Source of the DNA: Nonomuraea aurantiaca
GTDB taxonomy: Bacteria > Actinomycetota > Actinomycetes > Streptosporangiales > Streptosporangiaceae
NCBI RefSeq assembly: GCF_020215705.1
Contig: NZ_JAIWNB010000016.1
Coordinates: 124,001-188,000, forward strand
Direction of reading: 5' to 3'
Length of the DNA stretch: 64,000 bases
This document shows, in pieces, positions 43,754 to 52,329 of the stretch. A program made the position numbers and the translations under genes. Under the pieces are notes generated by a model, which worked only from the letters and a program-made list of their open reading frames with translations, did no database searches and was not told the origin of the DNA. Within the stretch, counting starts at the first letter, position 1, and each line of letters begins with the position of its first letter.

Positions 43754-45433
43754 ATGCGACCTCTCCGCTCGACCGATCCCCGGGCGGTCGCCGGATACGC
43801 CTTGAAGGGACGGCTCGGCCAGGGCGGGCAGGGCACGGTGTTCCTGGGCACGTCCGCCAGCGGGCAGCAGGCGGCCGTCAAGCTCCTGCACGCCCCCTTC
43901 GGCCACGACCTCGACGCCCGGCGGCACTTCCACCGGGAGCTGGCGTCCCTGCAGCGGGTGGCGCCGTTCTGCACGGCCCGCGTCCTGGCGGCCGATCCCG
44001 ACGCCGACCCTCCGTACGTCATCAGCGAGTACATCGAAGGCCCGTCGCTGCAGGACGCGGTGCGCGACAACGGGGTTCTGGGCGGCGCGGACCTGGACCG
44101 GCTGGCCATCGCGACCGCCACGGCGCTGGGCGCCATCCACGCGGCGGGGGTGGTGCACCGCGACTTCAAGCCCGCGAACGTGCTCCTGGCCGCCGACGGT
44201 CCCCGGGTCATCGACTTCGGGATCGCCCGCCCGATCGACGCCACCGCCGCCACGGTCAGCGGGGTCGTGGGCACCCCGGCGTACATGTCGCCCGAGCAGT
44301 TGTCCGGCCACCCCGCCGGTCCGCCGCTGGACATGTTCGCGTGGGGGTGCACCATCGCGTTCGCGGCCAACGGCCGGCCGCCGTTCGGGCACGAACCGCT
44401 GCCCGCCGTGATCAACCGCATCCTGAACGCCGAGCCCGATCTGGGCCTGCTGACCGGGAGCTTACGCGGCTTCGTTGCCGCCTGCTTGCACAAGGATCCC
44501 TCGTGGCGGCCGACCGCCCGGCAGGTGCTGCTCGGCCTGATGAACAAGCAGCCGGGTCCCCCTTCGTACGGGACAACGCCTCCCGCTTCTCCTGCTTCGC
44601 ACGGGACGTCACCGCCTCTGGGCGCATCACCACCCCTGGGGACCCCGCCGCCTTTGGGGACCCCGTCGGCCCCCCGGCAGGGTCCTTGGCCGGTCACGCC
44701 GCAGCCCGCCACGCCCGCTCCGACACAGCCGGGCCGTGCGCGCGGCGGCGTGATCGCCGGCGCGGCGCTCGCGGGGGCCCTCGTGATCGCCCTCACGGTG
44801 ACCGCGGCCGTCGCCCTCACCCGGGACCGGACATCGCAGACCCTCTCCAGCCCATCGCCCTCGGCAACGTCTCCGACGGCCACGCCCACGCCTACACCTA
44901 CACCCACGCCCGCGGCGCAGGTGGCCCGCTCACCGCGCCTGGGGCTGGAGTTCTGGCAGGACAACGCGGCCGGCCCGATGGCCATCACCGACCTCGACCG
45001 GCCCATCACCACCGTCACCATGAAGCGCCGCCCGTTCGAGCTGCGCTTCCCCACCCTCCCCAAGGACACGGCGGCCCAGGTCTGCGCGTGGACGGACGAC
45101 TCGGTCTTCTCCGTGGACGACGGCGGCAAGGTGGCCGACCATCCGTGTTTCAGACCGGGGACCGGCATCGCCGACTACGAGCACGGCTCGGGGACCCTGT
45201 ACCTGAACAACCGCGGCCACAACTACCTGATCGGCGACCGGGTCGGACACAGCTCCGCCTCCCAGGACTCAGTCCTGTTCTCCACGGTCTTCAAGGACGG
45301 CGCCTCGACGCTCCTGGCCGACCAGAAGAAGGATCTGTATCTGACCGTCTTCATCGACCTGGACGGAGACGGGACCTTCAAACGAGCGGCGCCGGGCGAG
45401 TACGAGTACGTCATCCTGAACTTCTCCGGCTGA
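43754..45433 (+). CDS. Membrane-anchored Ser/Thr protein kinase
   Basis: A 559-aa Hanks-type kinase. The kinase domain occupies about 10-265, with the glycine loop GRLGQGGQGTVFLG, catalytic loop VVHRDFKPANVLL, DFG and the activation segment GVVGTPAYMSPEQLSG. A Pro/Ser/Thr-rich linker follows (about 275-335), then one transmembrane helix (about 338-360) and an extracytoplasmic domain of about 175 residues with two cysteines and an acidic HDxxGDGTF-like end. It has no PASTA repeats. The external domain is of unknown type and probably senses a ligand or envelope state. The ATG at 43754 has GAGAGGG upstream. Confidence 0.9.
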   Translation: MRPLRSTDPRAVAGYALKGRLGQGGQGTVFLGTSASGQQAAVKLLHAPFGHDLDARRHFHRELASLQRVAPFCTARVLAADPDADPPYVISEYIEGPSLQDAVRDNGVLGGADLDRLAIATATALGAIHAAGVVHRDFKPANVLLAADGPRVIDFGIARPIDATAATVSGVVGTPAYMSPEQLSGHPAGPPLDMFAWGCTIAFAANGRPPFGHEPLPAVINRILNAEPDLGLLTGSLRGFVAACLHKDPSWRPTARQVLLGLMNKQPGPPSYGTTPPASPASHGTSPPLGASPPLGTPPPLGTPSAPRQGPWPVTPQPATPAPTQPGRARGGVIAGAALAGALVIALTVTAAVALTRDRTSQTLSSPSPSATSPTATPTPTPTPTPAAQVARSPRLGLEFWQDNAAGPMAITDLDRPITTVTMKRRPFELRFPTLPKDTAAQVCAWTDDSVFSVDDGGKVADHPCFRPGTGIADYEHGSGTLYLNNRGHNYLIGDRVGHSSASQDSVLFSTVFKDGASTLLADQKKDLYLTVFIDLDGDGTFKRAAPGEYEYVILNFSG

Positions 45434-45526
45434 GCGCGGTCCCGGCCTCTTCAGCCACCGGGGCGCCGATCGACAGCGACAGGACGCTCTTGAATTGCGG
45501 TCATGCACGCGAGGATGATCGCCCCT

Positions 45527-46411
45527 ATGCGAGTTGTCGTTCTCGTCTGGGAAGGTCTGCTCGGACTCGCCACGATCGGGATGATCGTGGTGGCGCTGCT
45601 GAGCGCGCCGAGCGTGCATCTGGTCAACGTGCTGGCACAGGCCGGGCCCTTGGGGCTGGTGGCCACGGGGCTGGCTCTCTCGTTCCGCGCCGGGACGCCC
45701 AACATGGCCGTCGGGTCGATCTCCGCCCTGACCGGCATGGTCACCGCGTCGCTGGCGACGCAGGGACTTGGCTGGGCCGCGGCGATCATCGCGATCGTGC
45801 TCGCCACGGTCGGCGGGCTCGTGCTGGGCCTGTTCGTCGCCGCGCTCTCGGCTCCGGCATGGGCCGTGACCCTCGGCGCGGCCGTGGCCTGCGAGGCAAT
45901 GGTCGTCGCCATAGCGGACGGCCAGACCGTTAGCTTCCAGCTCGGCGGTGATTTTCCGGGCTATCTGTGGTTCGTGCTGTTCGTCATCGTGTCCTTGGGC
46001 GGCGCGCTGGCCTGGAGCGCCCTGCGCCTGAAGTCGGTGTGGCTCGGCGCCCTCGTCGGACTGGGCGGGTCGAGCCTGCTCGCCGCCCTGGGCGGAGTGG
46101 CGCTGCTGACCCGCCTCCACGCGGCGAGCCCCATTTCGAGCTGGACCACCACCTTCACGGCCCTGGCCGCGGTGCTGCTGGGCGGGATCAGCGTGCACGG
46201 CAAGCGGGGCGGCGTGGCGGGCACCGTGCTCGCGGTGCTCTTCCTGTCGCTGGTCCAGGGGCAGCTGGCGCTCTGGGGCACACCGTTCTGGGTGTTCATA
46301 CTCGTCACCGGAGCGGTGATCCTGGCCGCGCTGCTGGCCGGGCGGCTGGCCGACCTCGCGGCCCCGGAAGCGCCCCGGCCCGTGACGCCGGAGTCGCGCA
46401 TGCCCGTGTGA
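45527..46411 (+). CDS. Orphan ABC-type permease-like membrane protein
   Basis: This protein of about 294 aa has eight or nine hydrophobic helices and the RbsC/BPD_transp_2 family core LAQAGPLGLVATGLALSFRAG followed by NMAVGSISALTG. It corresponds to the permease of sugar or nucleoside ABC importers. No ATPase or binding-protein gene is nearby, so it is an orphan or works with subunits encoded elsewhere. Starts at ATG 45503, 45515 or 45527 are possible; I chose 45527, which is preceded by GAGG 12 bases upstream. Confidence 0.65.
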   Translation: MRVVVLVWEGLLGLATIGMIVVALLSAPSVHLVNVLAQAGPLGLVATGLALSFRAGTPNMAVGSISALTGMVTASLATQGLGWAAAIIAIVLATVGGLVLGLFVAALSAPAWAVTLGAAVACEAMVVAIADGQTVSFQLGGDFPGYLWFVLFVIVSLGGALAWSALRLKSVWLGALVGLGGSSLLAALGGVALLTRLHAASPISSWTTTFTALAAVLLGGISVHGKRGGVAGTVLAVLFLSLVQGQLALWGTPFWVFILVTGAVILAALLAGRLADLAAPEAPRPVTPESRMPV

Positions 46412-46508
46412 CACGGCCCTTCTCTCGATCACAACCCTTCCGCCGGGAAGATCGCATCATGTATGTTCGAACCCGTCATCGAAGGAAAGTTTCACGTGAA
46501 GAGGGGCA

Positions 46509-46922
46509 ATGGGCAAGAAGCTTCAGATGCTCGCGCTACCGATCGCAGCCGCCGCGCTGGCCATCCTGCCGACCATTCCCGCCCAGGCCGCCACGGGCTA
46601 CGACCGGTGCCATGACGGCAACTACTGCATGTTCTCCGGCCTCGACGGCACGGGCGACATCATCGAGATCCAGAGCGACACGCCGGATCTCGCCGCCTTG
46701 AACATGGCCGACCGGGGCAAGTCCGACTGGAACCGGACGAGCTCCTACATCCACCTCTACTCCGAAGCCAACTACGGCGGCTGCTCGGCGGTGACGACTC
46801 CGGGCGGCAAGGGCAACTTCTTCTCCAGCTACCGCGACTTCTTCGACTCCGTCCGCATCGGCGGACAGAACGGCCCGTCCTGCGGCATCGAGGACACCTT
46901 CCGGGTCAAGTCCCACTCCTGA
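46509..46922 (+). CDS. Secreted peptidase inhibitor family I36-like protein
   Basis: This 137-aa secreted protein has a signal peptide of about 27 residues ending in PAQA. The mature part shows the YCMFSGLDGTGDIIEI and SYIHLYSEANYGGC pattern of the I36 (streptomycete metalloproteinase inhibitor-like, gamma-crystallin-like) family, with four cysteines. It may inhibit a protease or simply be a stable beta-sandwich envelope protein. The ATG follows a GAGGGG ribosome-binding site, and a strong terminator lies downstream. Confidence 0.8.
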   Translation: MGKKLQMLALPIAAAALAILPTIPAQAATGYDRCHDGNYCMFSGLDGTGDIIEIQSDTPDLAALNMADRGKSDWNRTSSYIHLYSEANYGGCSAVTTPGGKGNFFSSYRDFFDSVRIGGQNGPSCGIEDTFRVKSHS

Positions 46923-46968
46923 CGGCAGCTCAAGGCCTGACAGCCGTACGGGGCTGACAGCAGCACGA

Positions 46969-47002
46969 GCGCCCCGGCATCGCACCCGCGATGCCGGGGC
47001 GC
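46969..47002. terminator. Strong terminator hairpin after the I36 gene
   Basis: A perfect 15-bp stem, GCGCCCCGGCATCGC (46969-46983) with GCGATGCCGGGGCGC (46988-47002), has a 4-base loop. It lies 47 bases after the stop codon and has no strong T-run, as is usual in actinobacteria. Confidence 0.85.
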
Positions 47003-47184
47003 ATTCATGTCCGCTCGGTTGCCCACTGAACGCCCCGGGGTCCGCGCGCGTATCTCCTCATGGGTCGGCGCACCACACCCCTATCGCCGTTAGTACGGAA
47101 CCACTCAGGCCGCCTCTGCGCCGAACAGGCCATCACTTCTCTACGGTTCCGGCCAACGGTGGACTGTTACGAGGAGGCATCGTA

Positions 47185-48180
47185 GTGGCCGTGCCGACAA
47201 GGCTTGGGCGGATGGCGATGGCCGCGGCGCTGGCGTCGCTCGCATGGGCCGCCGCCCCGGGGAGCGCCGTGGCCGAGCCGGCGCCCACCCCGCAGGCCAA
47301 GGCCAAGGCCAGGGCCAAGCTGGTCAAGCTGAACGAGCAGGCCGACAAGGTGGTCGAGCAGTACAACCAGGCCACCGAGAGCTACCAGAAGGCCAAGAAG
47401 AAGTACGACGTCCTCAACGCCGATGTCGGCCGCAAGGGCGTACAGGCCGACGCCCTGCGCAGAGACCTCGCCGCGGCGGCGGTGAGCGACTACCAGTCCG
47501 GCGAGTTCGCTGGCTGGCAGCGCTTCGTCGTCGAGGGCACCCCCGAGGCGACCCTGAGCGGCATGGCCGCCCTCGACCAGATAGCGCAGGACAGGGCGGC
47601 GAAACTGCGCGCCTTCGAGGCGACCACCAAGGACCTGCGCGATCGCCGCAACGACGCCAAGACCGTCCTGGCCGAGGCCGACTCCGCGCGCGACAAGGTA
47701 CGCGGGCAGAAGACGGAGGTCGAGAAGCTCATCGCCGAGCAGACCAAGATCCTGCGGAAGCTGGGCACCTTCCAGGCCGGCGACCCCAAGAGCACCGGCC
47801 TCAAGTACACCGGCCCGGCCTCCGGCAACGCCCGCGCCGCGCTGCAGTTCGCCTTCGCTCAGGTCGGCAAGCCGTACCAGTACGGCGCCACGGGCCCGAA
47901 CTCCTACGACTGCTCCGGCTTCACCCAGGCCGCCTGGCGCGCCGCGGGCGTCGGCATCCCCCGCACGACGTACACCCAGTGGGCCTGGGGCGCGAGCCGC
48001 CGCGTGTCACTCGAGAAGCTGCTCCCCGGCGACCTGCTCTTCAGCAGAGGACTGGGCCACATGGGGATGTACGTGGGCAACGGCCGGATGGTCCACGCGC
48101 CGCAGACCGGGGACGTCGTCAAGGTGGTCAACCTCGACGACTACTGGCGTGCCCGCCTCCTCGGCGCCATCCGCCCCTGA
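47185..48180 (+). CDS. Secreted NlpC/P60 peptidoglycan hydrolase (RipA-like)
   Basis: A 331-aa exported cell-wall endopeptidase. A signal peptide (about 1-31) is followed by a long coiled-coil region rich in Lys, Ala and Glu (about 35-190). The NlpC/P60 domain spans about 210-331 and contains the catalytic Cys in NSYDCSGFTQAAW (near 243), the His in GLGHMGMYVGNG (near 292) and a third polar residue in MVHAPQTG. It cleaves peptide stems in the cell wall, probably during division, with the coiled coil mediating inhibition or partner binding. The GTG at 47185 has a strong GAGGAGG seven bases upstream. Confidence 0.92.
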   Translation: MAVPTRLGRMAMAAALASLAWAAAPGSAVAEPAPTPQAKAKARAKLVKLNEQADKVVEQYNQATESYQKAKKKYDVLNADVGRKGVQADALRRDLAAAAVSDYQSGEFAGWQRFVVEGTPEATLSGMAALDQIAQDRAAKLRAFEATTKDLRDRRNDAKTVLAEADSARDKVRGQKTEVEKLIAEQTKILRKLGTFQAGDPKSTGLKYTGPASGNARAALQFAFAQVGKPYQYGATGPNSYDCSGFTQAAWRAAGVGIPRTTYTQWAWGASRRVSLEKLLPGDLLFSRGLGHMGMYVGNGRMVHAPQTGDVVKVVNLDDYWRARLLGAIRP

Positions 48181-48226
48181 TCACGACGGGCAGCCGCAGG
48201 TTGTTGGAGCTCACCTCTGGCGATCA

Positions 48227-48266
48227 TCGTCACTTAAAGCGATCATAAATGTGCTTTAGGTGACGA
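48227..48266. promoter_or_regulatory. Long operator-like dyad upstream of flavin amine oxidase
   Basis: Fourteen-base arms TCGTCACTTAAAGC (48227-48240) and GCTTTAGGTGACGA (48253-48266) are inverted repeats with one mismatch around a 12-base AT-rich spacer holding CATAAA. A CGATCAT direct repeat flanks and enters the left side (48221 and 48240). It looks like a repressor site over a promoter. It covers the GTG at 48260. Confidence 0.65.
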
Positions 48267-49783
48267 CGAAGGAGTGTGACGCCCTGGAAGAGAACCCGTC
48301 GACAGCGCTCGGTTCGGCCATGCCCGCGGAGATGGTGGCCGCCGGAGCGCCCCGACCGAGTCACGACCTCAGAGTGCCCGCGGACCTGGTCGCGGCGGCC
48401 GAGCACGGACTGGCCGCCGGTGGCCGGCCGCACAAACGCGTACTGATCATCGGTGGCGGAATGGCCGGTCTGGTCGCCGCCTACGAGCTGATGCGACAGG
48501 GGCACGAGCCCGTCGTCCTGGAGGCCCAGCAGCGGGTCGGCGGGCGCGTGCTCACCCTGCGCGGATTCGCGCCCGGCCTCTACGCCGAGGCGGGCGCGAT
48601 GCGGATCCCGCGCGTGCACGACCTCACCCTCGCCTACTGCGAGAGGTTCGGGCTGACCTTGCGGCCGTTCGTCATGGGCAACCCCCGTGCCCTGGCCTAC
48701 ATCCAGGGCGTCAGGACCACGATCAAGGAGCTCAACAACAACCCCGACATCATCGACTTCGGCCTGGCCGAGCACGAGCACGGGCGCACCTACGAGGACC
48801 TGTGGCGCACCGCCACCCAGGAGATCCACGACCTCTACGCGCAGGAGGGCGAGAACGCGCTCGACCGCATCTGCGCCGAATATGACCGCTACTCCATCCG
48901 CAGCTTCCTTCGCGAACGCGGATTCTCCGAGGGGGCCATCGAGCTCTACGGCGTCATGAGCTTCCGGGAGGCCAACCTCAACGCGGCGGTCATCGAGCAG
49001 TTCCGCGAGATCATCGGGCGCGCGTTCGAGGACATGCAGGAGATCGAGGGCGGCGCCGACCGGTTGCCGACCGCCTTCTACCACGAGCTCAGGAACCACA
49101 TCCGGTTCGGTCACGAGGTCTCCGCCATCGAGCAGGACGACCACTCGGTCACCCTGCACGTCAGGACCGGATCGGGCCGGACGACGCTCACCGGCGACTA
49201 CGCCATCTGCACGATCCCGTTCTCGGTGCTGCGTGACGTCGAGACCCGGCCCGCCTTCTCCCGCCGCAAACAGCGGGCCATCCGCGAGCTCAACTACAAC
49301 GCCTCCACCAAGATCCTCTTTCAGGTACGGCGGCCGTTCTGGGAGCAGACCGACGGCATCGTCGGTGGCACCACGGTCACCGACCTGCCGATCCGGCGCA
49401 TCTGCTATCCCTCGCATCCCAGCCCCGACGAACGCTCGATCCTGCTGGCCAGCTACACCTGGGGCCAGGACGCGCTGCGGTGGGGGGCGATGTCATCGCA
49501 GAAGCGGATCGATCAAGCCCTCGAGGACGTCGCCAAGATCCATCCCCACATCTACGACCACTTCGAATTCGGCGTCACCCACGCCTGGTACAACGACCCC
49601 TACGCGGCCGGCGCCTTCGCCCTGTTCGAGCCGCACCAGCAGAGCAGTCTGCATGACGCGATCATGGCGCCGGAAGGCCGCGTGCACTTCGCCGGCGAGC
49701 ACTGCTCACTGTGGCACGCATGGATCGAGGGTGCCCTGGAGTCAGGGCTGAGCGCGGCTCGAGCCATACACGAGGCGGGCTGA
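48260..49783 (+). CDS. Flavin-dependent amine / L-amino-acid oxidase
   Basis: This protein of up to 507 aa belongs to the monoamine oxidase superfamily. The FAD-binding VLIIGGGMAGLVAAYEL motif is near residues 61-77, then EAQQRVGGRVLT and EAGAMRIPRVHDL, as in L-amino-acid oxidases. The C-terminus has HFAGEHCSLWHAWIEGALES, the second FAD signature. It oxidises an amine or amino acid to imine with H2O2 release. The start is unclear: GTG 48260 lies inside the operator dyad, AAGGAG is near 48269, and ATG 48320 would also retain the whole FAD domain. The stop codon lies in the first copy of a tandem repeat. Confidence 0.88.
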   Translation: MTTKECDALEENPSTALGSAMPAEMVAAGAPRPSHDLRVPADLVAAAEHGLAAGGRPHKRVLIIGGGMAGLVAAYELMRQGHEPVVLEAQQRVGGRVLTLRGFAPGLYAEAGAMRIPRVHDLTLAYCERFGLTLRPFVMGNPRALAYIQGVRTTIKELNNNPDIIDFGLAEHEHGRTYEDLWRTATQEIHDLYAQEGENALDRICAEYDRYSIRSFLRERGFSEGAIELYGVMSFREANLNAAVIEQFREIIGRAFEDMQEIEGGADRLPTAFYHELRNHIRFGHEVSAIEQDDHSVTLHVRTGSGRTTLTGDYAICTIPFSVLRDVETRPAFSRRKQRAIRELNYNASTKILFQVRRPFWEQTDGIVGGTTVTDLPIRRICYPSHPSPDERSILLASYTWGQDALRWGAMSSQKRIDQALEDVAKIHPHIYDHFEFGVTHAWYNDPYAAGAFALFEPHQQSSLHDAIMAPEGRVHFAGEHCSLWHAWIEGALESGLSAARAIHEAG

Positions 49784-49873
49784 GCACGGTCCGCGCCGTG
49801 CGCGAGGCGGACTGAACACAGTCCGCGCCAGGCACGAGGCGAGCTGGGCACGGTCCGCGCCAGTACGAGGCGG
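49769..49873. repeat. Tandem repeat, 32-bp unit, about 3.3 copies
   Basis: Units at 49769-49800, 49801-49832, 49833-49864 and a partial one from 49865 share the core CGAGGCGGRCTGARCACRGT. The first copy contains the last codons and TGA of the flavin oxidase gene, so the gene end has been multiplied into the intergenic DNA. Copies have diverged by a few bases each. Confidence 0.8.
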
Positions 49874-49891
49874 AGTCGGCGGGCGGGCGCG

Positions 49892-50131
49892 TCAGCGGCG
49901 CGTCCGCTCGGCGCAGTGGCGCAGGTGCGCCGCCGCCGTGGTCAGGTCGGCGGCGGCGGCCGCGCAGGCGGCGAGGTGGGCGTTGATCGCCTCGCGCAGC
50001 CATGGCGGCGTCCCGCCGGCCGCCAGCCGGGCCTCGATCTCGCGCAGGCGTACGGCGCAGTCGGTCAGCGCGCGGATGTCGGCCTGCAGAAGCGCGGCGT
50101 GGGCGGCGATCGCCGCGGGATCGGCTGGCAT
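49892..50131 (-). CDS. Small Ala-rich helical protein of the oxygenase operon
   Basis: This 79-aa protein has no signal peptide and is rich in Ala, Leu, Arg and His. Two long helices are separated by a turn reading GGTPPWLREAIN. The size and helix-turn-helix hairpin recall ESX/WXG-like proteins or small carrier-type partners, but there is no WXG and no carrier serine motif, so I do not assign a family. The ATG has GGAGG four bases upstream. It lies 44 bases after the lipase-like gene as the last member of the P450, cyclooxygenase-like, lipase operon, so a partner role is likely. Confidence 0.6.
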   Translation of the reverse strand: MPADPAAIAAHAALLQADIRALTDCAVRLREIEARLAAGGTPPWLREAINAHLAACAAAAADLTTAAAHLRHCAERTRR

Positions 50132-50175
50132 CGGTCCTCCGGTCGGGGCGTCGGCCGCTCAAGCTCGTCGGCCGC

Positions 50176-52329
50176 TCAGGGAGTCGGTAGCGGGACGGCG
50201 GCGTCGCGGAGCGTCTGGCGGGCGGTGGCCGACAGGCACAGCAGCGGGCGGGCGCCGTCGAGACCCAGCTCGCGAAGCCGGCGGGCCAGCGGGTGAACCG
50301 ACCGCGGCTCGACGGCCAGCCGGAGCCGTGGCACGGGATGCAGGCGGCCAAGCCCGCGGGTCCGTACGCAGGCACGCAGTGCGGTCCCCGCCGCCCCCCG
50401 CGCGTAGCCGACCAGGTCGCGCTCGCTCACGGGCAGCCAGGGACCGAGGACCCCGCTCAGCGTGAACAGCCGGTCGTCGGCCCCGCCGACGGCGATGCGC
50501 GCGTAGCCGGTGGTCAGCTCGAACTCCAGCGGCACCAGGTACGGCTCGCCGCCCCACAGCCGCGGTGCGACGACGCCGAGGGCGGCGGCGTCGATCACGG
50601 AGCCGGCCAGGAAGCTGCCCGAGCGCCGCCGGTCGGCCCCGCGCAGCAGATCGGCCCAGACGCGCGGCGACCTCGGCCGCCACGGACCGGGTACGACGAT
50701 CCCGAGGTGGAGATCGCGGTAGCCGCCCGCGCTGGTACGCCGGTCCCAGGAGGCGTGCACGGCGACCAGGGCTCGCCCGGCGACCCGTACGGCGGGCCCG
50801 AACCCGGTCCCCTCCAGCAGGGCCGCCGCCCCGGCCGGGTCCGCGGCGAAGTAGGCCGTGAGGCCGCTGCCGTTGTGGCACCTGATCGGCAGCTCGACCC
50901 CGTCCATGGCGTACGTGGGCACCGTGAGGAAGGGCGACCCGGCGGGGCGGGGGGCGCGGTCGGACAGCCGGTACGCCTGCGAGCGGACGACCGGCCCCCG
51001 GAACGGCCCGAGCCGCCCGTCGATCCGGCGACGGGCCTCGGGCAGGTCGTCGGCGATGTTGGCGATGTAGTGCTCGATGCTGTGGCAGAGCGGGAACAGG
51101 TGGGTGGCGTCGAAGTAGTCCACGACGTACCAGTCGGGATGCAGGTCGAAGCAGGTGCCCGCGCCCTGCCCGTCGAGGGTGGGGACGATGTCGTGCTGGT
51201 TGGTGACGCTGGCGACCCAGGTGCGCGGGTCGGCGGGCCGCTTGAAGTCGACGGGCGAGCCGACCGCGACCGCGTGCGTGACGGTGTAGCGGGCGCAGAA
51301 CTCCGGGTCCTGGGCCAGGTTCATGATGGCCGCGCCACCCGCGCTGTGCCCGATGAGAGCCAGCTCGGCGCCCTGGGGCAGACCGTAGTCGTCGATGGCC
51401 TTGGCCAGCGCGCGGCTGTAGGGGCTGCTGTCCAGCACGGCGCTGCTGAAGGCGCCGAGCAGGTCCTGGGGCGAGTCGCCGTCGAGCCGTCCCGCCCGTA
51501 TGCCGGGCGCCTGGACGACGTGACGCACCACTCCGTCGAGGCCCGCCACGCTCTGGATGAGCATCCGTCCCGTCGTACCGACCACGCTGATGTTGCGCAG
51601 GAAGCCGAGCAGCGAACCCTCCGTGCTGAGCCGGGCGGATTCGGCCGCGGACAGCTCGACCCGGCGCGCCGCCCCCTCCCCCGTGTCGAGGACGGCGACC
51701 ATCTTGTTGCTCATGCCGGTGATCGGGTCGGCGGTGGCGTAGCCCTTGCCCGTCGCGATCAGCCAGGCGGTGTCGTCGTTGAGCGGGTTCTCGTCGAGCA
51801 GCGCCCGCAGGGCGAGGACCTCGCCGAAGACCGGGGCGAGGGCGCTGAGCGCGCGTACGGCGCCGCGGTCCTTGAGCAGGGCGCGCAGCGCGCGGACGGC
51901 CTCCAGGTCGCGGTCGGCGGCGGCGGCCTCGACCAGCCGGCCGAGCATGGGGTCGGCGCTCAGCTCGGGGTGGTCGAGGGCGACGGCGGCGATCCGCAGC
52001 CGCAGCGAGGTGGCCAGCACGCGTACGGCCAGGCTCTCCGCGCCCGCCATGCCGCCGAGCTTGGCCGCCAGGGTGCCCAGCGGGCCGCCGGTGAGCGCGT
52101 AGCCCAGGCCCGCGCCGTTGGTGATCGCGCGCAGCAGCGCACGGTGGGCCAGGTAGCCCGCCGAGGGGGCCTGCGGCAGGGCGCGGAGCAGGGCGCCGTC
52201 GGTGAGCGCGGCCGTGGCGTGGCCCGCCGCCTCCCGGATCGTGACCCCGATGTCGACCAGCTCACGGGCCGCGGCGCGCAGCGGCCCGGCGGCCGGGTCG
52301 CTTCCCGGACCATGCGCCGCGCCGCTCAT
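50176..52329 (-). CDS. Two-domain lipase-like alpha/beta hydrolase
   Basis: This 717-aa cytoplasmic protein has a helical, Ala/Leu-rich N-terminal 180 residues. An alpha/beta-hydrolase core follows, with the nucleophile elbow ALIGHSAGGAAIMNL near residue 328, a candidate Asp in NQHDIVPTLDG near 380 and a candidate His in LCHSIEHY near 415. After about residue 480 comes a second beta-rich domain (YRDLHLGIVVPGPW; PYLVPLEFELTTGYARI) that recalls acetoacetate-decarboxylase-like folds; this is tentative. The core would release fatty acids from lipids or transfer acyl groups. Its ATG overlaps the stop of the cyclooxygenase-like gene (52326-52329), suggesting direct supply of the oxygenase substrate. 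Confidence 0.72.
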   Translation of the reverse strand: MSGAAHGPGSDPAAGPLRAAARELVDIGVTIREAAGHATAALTDGALLRALPQAPSAGYLAHRALLRAITNGAGLGYALTGGPLGTLAAKLGGMAGAESLAVRVLATSLRLRIAAVALDHPELSADPMLGRLVEAAAADRDLEAVRALRALLKDRGAVRALSALAPVFGEVLALRALLDENPLNDDTAWLIATGKGYATADPITGMSNKMVAVLDTGEGAARRVELSAAESARLSTEGSLLGFLRNISVVGTTGRMLIQSVAGLDGVVRHVVQAPGIRAGRLDGDSPQDLLGAFSSAVLDSSPYSRALAKAIDDYGLPQGAELALIGHSAGGAAIMNLAQDPEFCARYTVTHAVAVGSPVDFKRPADPRTWVASVTNQHDIVPTLDGQGAGTCFDLHPDWYVVDYFDATHLFPLCHSIEHYIANIADDLPEARRRIDGRLGPFRGPVVRSQAYRLSDRAPRPAGSPFLTVPTYAMDGVELPIRCHNGSGLTAYFAADPAGAAALLEGTGFGPAVRVAGRALVAVHASWDRRTSAGGYRDLHLGIVVPGPWRPRSPRVWADLLRGADRRRSGSFLAGSVIDAAALGVVAPRLWGGEPYLVPLEFELTTGYARIAVGGADDRLFTLSGVLGPWLPVSERDLVGYARGAAGTALRACVRTRGLGRLHPVPRLRLAVEPRSVHPLARRLRELGLDGARPLLCLSATARQTLRDAAVPLPTP

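Noticed and set aside
47003..47184. Cyclic-di-AMP (ydaO-type) riboswitch before the NlpC/P60 gene
   Set aside because: Such riboswitches often precede these genes, but I could not find the conserved core motifs in the 180 bases available.
49769..49873. Possible CRISPR array
   Set aside because: Copies are contiguous 32-bp units with no spacers, and they contain a gene end; no cas genes are nearby.
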